64,000 nucleotides of DNA from Saccharothrix sp. ALI-22-I (GTDB lineage: Bacteria > Actinomycetota > Actinomycetes > Mycobacteriales > Pseudonocardiaceae), in the NCBI RefSeq assembly GCF_001984175.1, contig NZ_MTQP01000068.1, positions 1,054,001-1,118,000 of the forward strand. The letters run 5' to 3'. Within the stretch, counting starts at the first letter, position 1. Every line of letters begins with the position of its first letter. Both the position numbers and the translations under genes were made by a program. Of the stretch, positions 34,377-42,588 are shown piece after piece. The notes beneath the pieces were generated by a model. That model was not told the origin of the DNA and made no database searches. It was given only the letters and a program-made list of their open reading frames with translations.

Positions 34377-34907
34377 TCAGTGGGCGAAGTCCCAGCGGGT
34401 GGCGCCGTGTGGCTCGGCGGTGGCCACGCCGACGGTGGTGTGCAGGGTGAGGCGGTACAGGTGCCAGGGCGCGGGACCCGCACTGGGCGCGCTGTACGGG
34501 GCCGTGATCGCGTCGCCCTCCACCGAAGCCGGCCAGCCGCCCACGCGGTAAACGGCGGCCACGCGCTCCAGGGTGGAGGAGTCGGTGACCCGATGGGCCT
34601 CGCCCTCCAGCACCAGGTCGATACCGCGCAAGCGCACCGACACACTGCACGCCGGGTTCACCGCCAGGTTGCGCGACTTGCGCGTACCCGGTCCGCTCGT
34701 GAAGTACAGCGTGTCGTCCACCCACACGGCCCCGACGCCCGCCGAGTGCGGCCGTCCGTCGGGCCGCACGGTCGCCACGAAGAACGTCAGGTCGGCCGTG
34801 GGCGTGTCGCTGACGAGGACGTCGCGCGGACGGCTCCACGGCAGCTCCGCGAACCCGTACCGGTCCAGATTGCGAGTCGAGATTGGCTCGGTCATGGTGT
34901 CAGTCAT
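34377..34907 (-). CDS. PPOX-class (pyridoxamine 5'-phosphate oxidase-like) flavoprotein
   Basis: 176 residues from ATG 34907 (ATG 34895 is an alternative; neither has a strong ribosome site). A split beta-barrel: FFVATVRPDGRPHSAGVGAVWVDDTLYFTSG, then KSRNLAVNPACSVSVRL, the FMN/F420-binding strands. It is close to actinobacterial proteins that use FMN or F420 for small-molecule redox. It stands alone, divergent from the P-type ATPase unit. Confidence 0.88.
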   Translation of the reverse strand: MTDTMTEPISTRNLDRYGFAELPWSRPRDVLVSDTPTADLTFFVATVRPDGRPHSAGVGAVWVDDTLYFTSGPGTRKSRNLAVNPACSVSVRLRGIDLVLEGEAHRVTDSSTLERVAAVYRVGGWPASVEGDAITAPYSAPSAGPAPWHLYRLTLHTTVGVATAEPHGATRWDFAH

Positions 34908-35056
34908 ACCCAGGCGACGAACGAGCCGACCGCAAATCGACACAGAACCGTTCGCACGAGTGAATACCCCGTTCGGGCGAAGATCCATTGGTTCATTCGA
35001 TGTTCGTCTGCGCGTAAAATTTGCGGTCCATGACTCCCACCTCCCCGGGGGACCTG

Positions 35057-35467
35057 ATGGCCACGACAACAGCACGGGCTCAGTCCCGACAGCGCCCCAC
35101 CGCAGAAGCCAAGACCAGGGCTGCGGACACCGAGACCGACGGCACACGAGAAGCCGGACGGACCGCGACCGTGAACCTGCCCTTCGTGACCGCGCAGTTC
35201 CGCGCGCCGGAACTGCACATGCCCCACGTCCACGCCCCCAGTCGCGAGGACCTCGGCGCGGTCGTCCGCACCGCGGGCTCGTTCCTGCCCGCGCCGCGCA
35301 CCGTCCTGTACTTCGGTGGCCTCGCCCTGATGGCGGCCCTGGAAGTGATCGAGTGGCCGGTCGCCGCGGCCATCGGTGTCGGAGCGGCGCTCGCTCCGCG
35401 CGGGGAACGCACCCGCGAGGACACCCCCGCGAGGAAACGCGAGAGCACGGCGAAACCGACCGGCTGA
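35057..35467 (+). CDS. Small one-helix membrane protein upstream of the P-type ATPase
   Basis: 136 residues from ATG 35057 (GGGGGA just upstream; ATG 35030 would add 9 residues). A charged Thr/Ala/Arg-rich N-terminus leads to FVTAQFRAPELHMPHVHAPS with clustered His. One hydrophobic hairpin follows (VLYFGGLALMAALEVIEWPVAAAIGVGAALA, about 87-115), then a basic tail. It ends 6 bp before the ATPase start, so it is co-transcribed. His-rich motif plus membrane anchor suggest an accessory subunit or metal chaperone for the pump; this is inferred from position and composition. Confidence 0.75.
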   Translation: MATTTARAQSRQRPTAEAKTRAADTETDGTREAGRTATVNLPFVTAQFRAPELHMPHVHAPSREDLGAVVRTAGSFLPAPRTVLYFGGLALMAALEVIEWPVAAAIGVGAALAPRGERTREDTPARKRESTAKPTG

Positions 35468-35473
35468 CGACCG

Positions 35474-38400
35474 GTGGGGACCCTCCGCGCGCTGGCTTCG
35501 AAGATCGCCGGGCTCGTCACGGCGACAGCTCGGCCGGCACCCAGCCCTGACCGCCGGACGTGGACCTCCGGCGGCCTGACACACGTCGAGGTGCCAGGGC
35601 TGCGGCGGCCCGGTAGCCAGGACGCGGCATGGGTCCTGAGCCAACGGCTGACCGCGCTGCCCGGGGTGCGCAGCGCGGAGGTCAACGGCGTCCTCGGCCG
35701 GGTCGTGGTCGGCCACGACCCGGACGTGATCGGTAGCGAGGAGCTGACCGCGCTGGTAGCGGAGATCGAGCAGGAACTGGGGCTGCACCTGGACGAGCCA
35801 CCCGCCCGCGTCACGCACCCCGGCGACATGGACAGCCCGCAGCTTCGCGAGGTCGCCGCCCTGGGCATCGACCTGGTCGGGCTCGGGTACGCCGCGTTGG
35901 GGCGGGTGCTGCCGGTCGGCGCGCTCCCGCCCCTCGTCCCCGCACTGATGGGTGTCGTGGACACCGCACCGTGGCTGCGCGCGAAGCTGGAGGCGGCGCT
36001 CGGCAGGCAGGCCACCGAAACACTGCTCACGATCGGCGGCGCGGCGGGCAACGCCCTGTCACAGCGGCCGGTCGTGCTGCTCACCGATATCGCCTACCGG
36101 TTGTGCCTGCGACGCGAGGCGACAGCCAGACGACAGGCCTGGCAACGGTGGGAAGCCAGCGTCGCCGATCTGCCCGAGGCGTACCGCGCCGAGCCCGTCG
36201 ACGAGGTCCCGCGCCCGCGTGCCGTTCCCGACGGTCCGGTCGAGTTCGTGGCGAACACCTCGGCCGCGCTCGCCCTCGCGGGCTATGCCGCGGGGCGGAT
36301 CGTCGTCCGCAACCCCGGGCGTGCCGTCGGCGTCCTGATCGCCGGCGTGGCACGGGCCGCGAAGGTGGGCCGCGAGGCGTTCGCCGCCCAGCTCGACGTG
36401 GACCTGTCCGAAGCACGGGCGCTGATCTTCGATCCGGACGCGTTGCGCCGCCTCGACCGCGTGGACACCGTCGTCGTGGACGCCTCGGTGCTGCTGACGG
36501 GGCGTCACATCGTGGACGAGGTCGTGGCCGTCGACGACGCGGAAGGGCACGCCGAACTGTTCGCGCACGCGCTCGATCTCGTCGATGTGCACGCGCCGAG
36601 GGCTCCCCGGCGCGACGACGGCTGGGCGGTGGCGCCGGTGAGTGAGCTGGACGCGTCGCTTCCCGGCCACGCGAGGCAGGTCGCGCGCGAAAAGGCTCAC
36701 GCGGGCGCGACCGTGCTGGTGCTGACGCGGGAGGCCCGGCCGGTCGGTGTGGTCAGCGTCGTCGCGGAAACCGACCCGCTCACCGACGCGCTGATCGCCG
36801 CGGCGCGGCGAGCCGGGACCTTGGTGCTCGGCGGGGTCACCGATGGGCTCGACCAGCGCTTGGACGTGGATCGCGTGGTTCCGGGCGGCAACCGGCTGGC
36901 GACGTCGGTGCGAGCGCTCCAGGCGGAAGGGCACGTGGTCGCCGTGGTGTCGACGCGCGGCCGTTCCGCGCTGGCCGCCGCCGACCTCGGCATCGGCGTG
37001 CCCGGACCGACCGGCGCCGTGCCGTGGGCAGCCGACGTCCTGTGCGTGGGACTGGCGCAGGCCTGCGTGGTGCTCGACGCGGCGACCGCGGCCCGGAAGG
37101 CGAGCAGGCACAGCGCCGAACTCGCCGTCGCGGGATCGTCGCTGGGGGTGCTGCTCGGCGTGTTCGGGCCTGTTCGCGGGGCACCCGCTCGCGCCGCCTA
37201 CCCGGTGCAGCTCGCGGCCCTGCTCGCACTCGCCGCAGGGACGTGGTGGGGCTCGCAGCCTCGGCGTCGGCCCGCTCCGGTCCCCGTGGACCGGACGCCG
37301 TGGCACGCGATGTCGCCGCAGGCGGTGCTCAGCGCGCTGACCTCCTCCAGTCGCGGTCTGGACGCCGCCGAGTCCGAACGAAGACGACGCCACGAGCCGG
37401 TCGACGACGATCCGAGCCGGTTCGGGTTGGCCAGAGCCTCGGTGGAGGAGCTGGCCAACCCGTTGACACCCGCGCTCGCGGCCGGAGCGGGCCTGTCGGC
37501 GAGCCTCGGCTCGATCACCGACGCTGTGATGATCTCCGGCGTGCTCGGCCTGAACGCCCTGATCGGCGGAGCGCAGCGGGTCGGCGCCAATCGTGAGCTG
37601 CGGCGGTTGCTGGACACCAGCGCCCTGCGGGCACGGCTGCGGCGCAAGGGGGAAGCGCAGGACGTGCGCGCTGATCAGCTGGTCGTCGGTGACGTGATCG
37701 AGTACCACGCCGGTGACGCGGTCCCCGCGGACTGCCGGCTGCTGGAGGCCGACCGACTCGAAGTCGACGAGTCCAGCCTCACCGGCGAGTCCCAGCTCGT
37801 GGCCAAGACCGTGCGGGCGACCGGCGCCGCCGCGGTCGCGGACCGCTCGTCGATGCTGTACCAGGGCACCGTGGTGGCCGCCGGCCGTGCCGTCGGTGTC
37901 GTCGTGGCCACCGGTGGGCGCACCGAGGCGGGCCGCACCACGCGCCTGGCCGACGGCGACGCGCCGATCACCGGTGTGGCGTCGAGACTTCGCTCGCTGA
38001 CCAAGCAGGCCCTGCCCGTTTCCCTCGGTGCCGGTGCCCTGCTGATGGTGATGGACCTGCTGCGCGGCCACGGCATGAGCCAGGCGCTGGGACGTGCGGT
38101 AGGCCTTGCGGTGGCCTCGGTGCCGGAAGCCCTTCCGTTCGTGGCCACGGTCGCCGAACTGGCCTCCGCGCGGCGCCTGTCCCGACACGGCGTGCTCGCG
38201 CGGAGTCCGTCGACGATCGAGGCGCTCGGCCGGGTCGATGTGCTGTGCTTCGACAAGACGGGAACGCTCACCGAAGGTCGGATCACGGTGCAGCAGATCG
38301 GTGACGGCCGGACCGAGCGGCCGGTGTCGGACCTCACCCCCTCGCTGCGGGAGGTTCTCGCCGCGGCGACGCGGGCAAGTCCTTGGCATGAAACGGCTCG

Positions 38401-39832
38401 GCCGCCTGCGCACCCGACCGACGGCGCCGTGCTCGACGTGGGTCGTCGGCTTTCCCTGGTGCCCGACGACTGGGACCACGTCGCCTCGCTCCCGTTCGAA
38501 CCGTCCCGCGGCTATCACGCGATGCTCGCCCGTTCGCCGCGGGGACTCGTGGTGAGTGTGAAGGGCGCGCCCGAAGCCGTGCTCGCGGCGTGCAGCCGAT
38601 GGCGGGGTGAACCGTTCGACGCGCAGGCCCGTCACGATGTCGAGGCGTCGGTGGATCGCTTGGCACGCAAGGGTTTCCGGGTGCTGGCGGTGGCCGAGCG
38701 CGAGGACTCGGGCTCGTCGGAGCTGACCGAGTCGAGCGTCGGTGATCTCGACTTCCGCGGCTTGGTGGCCCTCGCCGACCCGGTGCGCTCCACGGCCGCG
38801 GAGTCCGTCGACCGGCTTCGGCGCGCGGGCGTCGACGTCGTCATGATCACCGGTGATCATCCCAGCACCGCCGAGGCGATCGCGGCCGAGCTCAACGTCC
38901 TCAATGGAGGGCGCGTGATGACCGGTCCCGAGTTGGACGCTCTCGACGACGACGCGCTGGCGGCCGTCGTGCCGGAGATCACCGTGTTCGCCAGGGTCAG
39001 CCCTGAGCAGAAGGCCAGGATCGTGCGCCGGTTGCAGCACGCGAAGCGGGTGGTCGCCATGACCGGTGACGGCGCGAACGACGCACCGGCCATCCGACTC
39101 GCCGACGTCGGCATCGCCCTCGGGTCCCGCGCGACCCCGGCCGCGCGGGAGGCGGCCGATCTCGTGGTCACCGACGACCGGATCGAGACGATCACCGACG
39201 CGATCGTCGAGGGACGCGGGACGTGGTCGTCCGTCCGCGCCGCGCTGTCGATCCTGCTCGGCGGGAACCTCGGGGAGATCGCGTTCACGCTGGCCGCCGG
39301 GCTGCTCAGCGCGCGCGACACGCTCAACGCCCGGCAACTGCTGTTGATCAACCTGCTCACCGACGTCCTGCCCGCCCTGGCGGTGGCCGTCCGGCCCCCG
39401 CCGCACTCCACGCCCGAACAACTCCTGGCCGAAGGGCCTGACGCGTCGCTCGGTGTGAGCCTGACCCGTGACATCTACGTCCGGGCCGCCACCACGGCGG
39501 GCGCGGCCATGCTCGCGTGGCTGCTCGCCCGGCCCGTCAGCACCTCGGGGCAGGCCGGCACGACCGCGCTGGTGGCGCTCGTCAGCGCGCAGCTCGGGCA
39601 GACGGTGGCCGTGCGCGGCCGAACGCCGCTGGTCGTCGCGGCGGGCGTCGGATCACTCGTCGCACTGGCCGCGTTCGTGCAGGTCCCGGGGGTGAGCCGG
39701 TTCTTCGGCAACCGGCCGCTGCTGCCGCACCAGTGGTTCATCGCGTTGACCGCCGCCGCGGCCGCGACCGCCGTCCAGGCGTTCAGCCGGCACGGCGACT
39801 TCCGCCCGGATTCACCGGGTGGACACCTTTAG
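35474..39832 (+). CDS. Very large cation-transporting P-type ATPase (CtpI-like)
   Basis: 1452 residues from GTG 35474, about twice a normal pump. C-terminal half: actuator loop TGES (770-773), membrane motif PEALP in the M4 helix, phosphorylation site DKTGT with Asp927, and the hinge TGDGANDAP (1197-1205). It is a complete catalytic unit with at least eight membrane helices. N-terminal half: an HMA-like domain without CxxC (about 33-100), two or more membrane helices, and a degenerate P-domain where the DKTGTLT site is DASVLLTG (Asp336), followed by a hinge-like GVPGPTGAVPWAADVL. So the N-half resembles a dead second pump. Architecture matches mycobacterial CtpI. The ion is unknown. Confidence 0.92.
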   Translation: MGTLRALASKIAGLVTATARPAPSPDRRTWTSGGLTHVEVPGLRRPGSQDAAWVLSQRLTALPGVRSAEVNGVLGRVVVGHDPDVIGSEELTALVAEIEQELGLHLDEPPARVTHPGDMDSPQLREVAALGIDLVGLGYAALGRVLPVGALPPLVPALMGVVDTAPWLRAKLEAALGRQATETLLTIGGAAGNALSQRPVVLLTDIAYRLCLRREATARRQAWQRWEASVADLPEAYRAEPVDEVPRPRAVPDGPVEFVANTSAALALAGYAAGRIVVRNPGRAVGVLIAGVARAAKVGREAFAAQLDVDLSEARALIFDPDALRRLDRVDTVVVDASVLLTGRHIVDEVVAVDDAEGHAELFAHALDLVDVHAPRAPRRDDGWAVAPVSELDASLPGHARQVAREKAHAGATVLVLTREARPVGVVSVVAETDPLTDALIAAARRAGTLVLGGVTDGLDQRLDVDRVVPGGNRLATSVRALQAEGHVVAVVSTRGRSALAAADLGIGVPGPTGAVPWAADVLCVGLAQACVVLDAATAARKASRHSAELAVAGSSLGVLLGVFGPVRGAPARAAYPVQLAALLALAAGTWWGSQPRRRPAPVPVDRTPWHAMSPQAVLSALTSSSRGLDAAESERRRRHEPVDDDPSRFGLARASVEELANPLTPALAAGAGLSASLGSITDAVMISGVLGLNALIGGAQRVGANRELRRLLDTSALRARLRRKGEAQDVRADQLVVGDVIEYHAGDAVPADCRLLEADRLEVDESSLTGESQLVAKTVRATGAAAVADRSSMLYQGTVVAAGRAVGVVVATGGRTEAGRTTRLADGDAPITGVASRLRSLTKQALPVSLGAGALLMVMDLLRGHGMSQALGRAVGLAVASVPEALPFVATVAELASARRLSRHGVLARSPSTIEALGRVDVLCFDKTGTLTEGRITVQQIGDGRTERPVSDLTPSLREVLAAATRASPWHETARPPAHPTDGAVLDVGRRLSLVPDDWDHVASLPFEPSRGYHAMLARSPRGLVVSVKGAPEAVLAACSRWRGEPFDAQARHDVEASVDRLARKGFRVLAVAEREDSGSSELTESSVGDLDFRGLVALADPVRSTAAESVDRLRRAGVDVVMITGDHPSTAEAIAAELNVLNGGRVMTGPELDALDDDALAAVVPEITVFARVSPEQKARIVRRLQHAKRVVAMTGDGANDAPAIRLADVGIALGSRATPAAREAADLVVTDDRIETITDAIVEGRGTWSSVRAALSILLGGNLGEIAFTLAAGLLSARDTLNARQLLLINLLTDVLPALAVAVRPPPHSTPEQLLAEGPDASLGVSLTRDIYVRAATTAGAAMLAWLLARPVSTSGQAGTTALVALVSAQLGQTVAVRGRTPLVVAAGVGSLVALAAFVQVPGVSRFFGNRPLLPHQWFIALTAAAAATAVQAFSRHGDFRPDSPGGHL

Positions 39833-39905
39833 GAAACACGGGCTTCACATAGGGAAGCGAGCGTGGCGCCGAGTCCGGAACCCGTCGCCGCTGTAGGAGA
39901 TCATC

Positions 39906-40025
39906 ATGCCCGACCTGTTCGCCAGCATTCTCACCAGGGTGGGTGTCGCTCTGCTCGAAGCGCTCGTGGTGCGCCTCGTGCAAGCCATGTTCGAGGCGAT
40001 GTTCCGCAACTACCGCATGGCCTGA
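39906..40025 (+). CDS. 39-residue amphipathic small protein after the ATPase
   Basis: ATG 39906 lies behind GGAG (spacing about 6) and reads MPDLFASILTRVGVALLEAL then VVRLVQAMFEAMFRNYRMA. A single amphipathic/hydrophobic helix is followed by a basic-aromatic end, the profile of a membrane-peripheral small regulator. It lies 73 bp after the large pump gene and may be co-transcribed. It could be a micropeptide modulating the pump, by analogy with small subunits of other P-type ATPases (inference). Too short for family assignment. Confidence 0.55.
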   Translation: MPDLFASILTRVGVALLEALVVRLVQAMFEAMFRNYRMA

Positions 40026-40034
40026 GAAACGCCC

Positions 40035-40226
40035 TCAGCGTCGCGGCCCGCCCGCCGTCACCCGCAGCGGCTCAACCGAGGGAGTGTTGCCCGCACCTGC
40101 GTTGGTCGCAGGGCCGGGCATCGGCTGTGGGCGCGCGGTCACGCCGGTGGACCGCGCGGTCCAGTCCGGCCCCAGCCTGGTCCTGCGGGGGTTGGCGACG
40201 GGCTGCCCAGTGACTGTCTCGTGCAT
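40035..40226 (-). CDS. Small Pro/Arg/Thr-rich ORF with ideal ribosome site
   Basis: 63 residues from ATG 40226, preceded by GGAGGA at 4-5 bp spacing, the best Shine-Dalgarno in this area. The peptide (MHETVTGQPVANPRRTRLGP start, VTAGGPRR end) has no Cys, no helix and no signal, so it is intrinsically disordered if made. A perfect palindrome lies 19 bp upstream of the start. I do not recognise it. A RiPP precursor is possible from size and Arg/Gly ending, but no modifying enzyme is nearby. A chance ORF is the other possibility. Confidence 0.45.
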   Translation of the reverse strand: MHETVTGQPVANPRRTRLGPDWTARSTGVTARPQPMPGPATNAGAGNTPSVEPLRVTAGGPRR

Positions 40227-40244
40227 GGTCTCCTCCGTGGGAAA

Positions 40245-40256
40245 GTGCATATGCAC
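40245..40256. promoter_or_regulatory. Perfect 12-bp palindrome upstream of the 63-residue ORF
   Basis: GTGCAT-ATGCAC (40245-40256) is fully self-complementary and lies in the leader of the minus-strand small ORF. It could be an operator. The following stretch 40257-40495 has no gene I can support, is less GC-rich around 40390-40430 (AATTTTTCAATGATTTGCG), and may hold the promoter. Confidence 0.45.
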
Positions 40257-40495
40257 CCTTGTGGTTCCCGCCGGCCGGTACTGGGCAAACGATGAGGTAC
40301 GTCACTCCGACTGCGGACTGCGTCTGCCCGGAAGAGTGACTGACAGTGAAAGCACGCTCACATCGAGGAGCGTGTGGTTGCCGCAACGTTGAGGCTGCTT
40401 TCAATTTTTCAATGATTTGCGATTGCCTCCTGGGACAACCCCTCTCCTACCAGGAGTCCTTCACCTTCCGGGCGAACCGCCCACCGACCGAGCGC

Positions 40496-40533
40496 GCGGG
40501 CGGACCCTCGCATCGTCCGGAGGTTCCGCCCGC
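40496..40533 (-). terminator. Second, weaker hairpin downstream of the DUF899 gene
   Basis: GCGGGCGGA (40496-40504) pairs with TCCGCCCGC (40525-40533) around a 20-nt loop. It lies behind the stronger hairpin at 40550-40582 and may back it up. Confidence 0.4.
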
Positions 40534-40549
40534 CACCTGACGCCTGACA

Positions 40550-40582
40550 CCTTCGTCGACGCCGTGACGCCGTCGACGAAGG
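40550..40582 (-). terminator. Terminator of the DUF899 gene
   Basis: CCTTCGTCGACG (40550-40561), a 9-nt loop, CGTCGACGAAGG (40571-40582): a perfect 12-bp stem starting 5 bp after the minus-strand stop at 40587. Confidence 0.8.
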
Positions 40583-40586
40583 CGGG

Positions 40587-41369
40587 TCAGTGGTGGTGGT
40601 CGTGCCGGCCGAGGGTCTCCACGGGGGTCGCGCCGGGGCGGGTCCACTGCGGCACTGGGCGGCTGGTCGGGCCCCAGGTGGCGTTCCCGTCCGCGTCCGA
40701 GCGCCAGGACCAGCACGGGCTGAGCCCTTCGGGCCAGCCCTCGGGGTTGTCCTCCCACGCCTCGCCGCGGCCGTAGGGCGTCATGTCGAGCAGACCCAAG
40801 GACCCGTTGATCCGCTCGTTGCCACGGCCTGTCGTGGAGTAGGTGAGGAACACGCGGTCGCCGTCGCGCAGGAAGCAGGTGATGTAACCCATGCTGCCGC
40901 CGACCGGCGCGTCCACGTCGCGCACCGAGTACCAGGGCTGGGTGTAGCCCATGAACTCGACGTAGGAGGCCACCTCGTCCCAACGGCCCGTGGTCAGGAC
41001 AGCGAACGAGACGCCGCGGGCGTTGAGGTAGACGGCGTCTTTCAGGTGCCAGGCCGCGGTGGTGCAGCCCTCGCACTGCCCTTGGTGCGGCGCGCCGTCG
41101 TGCCACATGTGCTTGTAGACCACGAGCTCGTCGCGGCCCTGGAACAGGTCCAGGAACGGGACCGGGCCGTCGGGTCCGACGACCTCGACCGTCCCGTCGA
41201 ACTCCACCATCGGCAGTCGGCGGCGGGCCGCGGCGAGGGCGTCGCCCTCGCGGGTGTGGGCCTTCTCGCGGACCAGGAGCTCGTCACGGGCGGCCTGCCA
41301 GGTGGCCAGGTCAACGACGGGCGGGCGGCCGGGCAGCGCGGTGGTCGGGTCGTCCGGCGTGATCGTCAT
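40587..41369 (-). CDS. DUF899-family thioredoxin-like protein
   Basis: 260 residues from ATG 41369 (GGAGG site upstream). A thioredoxin-like fold of the DUF899 group: FLDLFQGRDELVVYKHMWH (about 72-90), GQCEGCTTAAWHLKDAVYLN with a CxxC-like CEGC (about 98-101), FAVLTTGRWDEV, and CFLRDGDRVFLTYSTTGRG. It ends with HDHHH, a natural His tail that might bind metal. These proteins are cytosolic, with unproven thiol-redox or detoxification roles. Monocistronic with its own terminator. Confidence 0.9.
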   Translation of the reverse strand: MTITPDDPTTALPGRPPVVDLATWQAARDELLVREKAHTREGDALAAARRRLPMVEFDGTVEVVGPDGPVPFLDLFQGRDELVVYKHMWHDGAPHQGQCEGCTTAAWHLKDAVYLNARGVSFAVLTTGRWDEVASYVEFMGYTQPWYSVRDVDAPVGGSMGYITCFLRDGDRVFLTYSTTGRGNERINGSLGLLDMTPYGRGEAWEDNPEGWPEGLSPCWSWRSDADGNATWGPTSRPVPQWTRPGATPVETLGRHDHHH

Positions 41370-41414
41370 GGTGTCCTCCGTGGTGTCTCGTGCCGGGCAG
41401 CGTCGTGCGACGTC

Positions 41415-41732
41415 CTATGACACCAGAACAGATCCGGCGACCCGGCACCAGAAGTAGCTGCCGCCCGAGTACTCGCCGGTGCGGGCCCAACGTGCCATGA
41501 GTCGTCCTACCTCGGCGACCGTGAAGATCGACGCGCTCCAGCGGGAACCGTCGGGCAGTCGCACCTCGGCGTCGAGGTTCTCCACTCGATCGGGATCTTC
41601 GTCGTGGCCGAGCAGAAAGGCCACGACGAACGAGGAAGTCCGAACGCGGTAGTACGGCAGGTCCCATCCCTGGGAGATCACAGTGACCGTCGAAGTCGCC
41701 ACGACGCCCAGGCTACGGCTCGACATGCTCAT
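41415..41732 (-). CDS. Hypothetical actinobacterial protein
   Basis: 105 residues from ATG 41732 (several in-frame starts near 41726-41756, no clear ribosome site). The chain has RTSSFVVAFLLGHDEDPDRV, then AEVRLPDGSRWSASIFTVAE and ends GGSYFWCRVAGSVLVS. This matches my recollection of a widespread uncharacterised actinobacterial family with a DGSRW-FT-E-ARW-TGEY-GG-YFW pattern. It is probably a small soluble beta-rich protein. Function unknown; it lies 45 bp upstream of DUF899 on the same strand and could be co-transcribed. Confidence 0.7.
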   Translation of the reverse strand: MSMSSRSLGVVATSTVTVISQGWDLPYYRVRTSSFVVAFLLGHDEDPDRVENLDAEVRLPDGSRWSASIFTVAEVGRLMARWARTGEYSGGSYFWCRVAGSVLVS

Positions 41733-41872
41733 GCCGCTGTGCGCGTGGTGACGCACTCGACCGAGCTCCGCATCCGGTACTCGGCCGGCCTGGCGGAGCT
41801 GTTCCGTTCCGGGGAGAGACTCCTGTCACCGGCCGTCCGCGCGACCACCGCCGATCGTTGGCATGACAAGCC

Positions 41873-42283
41873 ATGCGCGCCGTATTCCCCGGCTCCTTCG
41901 ACCCGGCCACGCAGGGACACCTCGACGTGGCGGGCCGGGCCGCGGGCATGTTCGACGAAGTCGTCGTGTGCGTCCTGACCAACCCGGAGAAGACCGGTCG
42001 GCTCCCCCTCGCCGAACGACTGGCCCTGCTGGCCGACATGACCAGCGACCTGGCCAATGTCACGGTGGACTCCAGCCCCGGCCGGCTACTGGTCGACTAC
42101 TGCCGCGGGGCGGGTATCGGCGTGATCGTGCGAGGCACGCGCACCCCGGGCGACCTAGGGCACGAGTTGCCGATGGCTCGGATGAACCATCACCTGAGCG
42201 GCATCGAAACGCTCTTCGTCCCGACCAGTCCCGCGCAGGCGTACATCTCCTCAACCCTCATCGCGGCGACGGCCCAGCGGTAG
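41873..42283 (+). CDS. CoaD-like phosphopantetheine adenylyltransferase paralogue, short at the C-terminus
   Basis: 136 residues from ATG 41873; true CoaD has about 160. It retains the nucleotidyltransferase site: PGSFDPATQGHLD (the HxGH-type motif), NPEKTGRLP with catalytic Lys, VRGTRTPGDLGHELPMARMN, and SSTLI for the ISSTxI motif. It ends at TAQR, missing the last helix (usually about 24 residues: YGGDVSxLVPP). It catalyses, if active, the penultimate step of coenzyme A synthesis. The divergent sequence and the recombinase relic starting about 50 bp later suggest a secondary copy that lost its 3' end rather than the housekeeping gene. Confidence 0.75.
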   Translation: MRAVFPGSFDPATQGHLDVAGRAAGMFDEVVVCVLTNPEKTGRLPLAERLALLADMTSDLANVTVDSSPGRLLVDYCRGAGIGVIVRGTRTPGDLGHELPMARMNHHLSGIETLFVPTSPAQAYISSTLIAATAQR

Positions 42284-42335
42284 CGCCCGTTCGAAGAGCA
42301 GCTCGAGCCCCGTCCTCCTCATCGATCTGCTCCCC

Positions 42336-42466
42336 GATCTCCGCGACGTCCAGATCGCCGCACGCCACGCCGCCCCCAGACCGCCATGCGCTACGACCGC
42401 GCCCGCAAGAACCTCGACCGCCACCTCAACTAGATCCTCGCCGCCTACATGGCCTCAGCAACCTGA
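42336..42466 (+). pseudogene. C-terminal relic of a tyrosine recombinase/integrase
   Basis: DLRDVQIAARHA in one frame and, after a one-base shift near 42379, MRYDRARKNLDRHLN in the next. These are the box with the catalytic Tyr (RYD) and the tail of actinobacterial phage/ICE-type integrases. A TAG at 42431-42433 sits where relatives have Tyr or similar, after which ILAAYMASAT completes the usual C-terminus. Two disabling changes in 130 bp show that this fragment is dead. The rest of the enzyme is absent upstream. Confidence 0.8.
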
Positions 42467-42588
42467 AACCACCACCACACGGTCATGCCGATGACCGGAG
42501 GTGTCCCGCGCGTGCTGCGGCTGCGTGCTGGGAAGTGTCCGCAGTGGTCGGTCGTCGTCTGGCGTCCGTGGAGTCAGGAGAGCTGGAC

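Noticed and set aside
36059..39421. 1120-codon minus-strand frame opposite the P-type ATPase
   Set aside because: Shadow frame; all catalytic motifs are on the plus strand.
39906..40025. Idea that the 39-codon ORF is a RiPP or toxin
   Set aside because: No Cys, no leader/core pattern and no partner gene; a pump-associated micropeptide is more in line with its position, though still uncertain.
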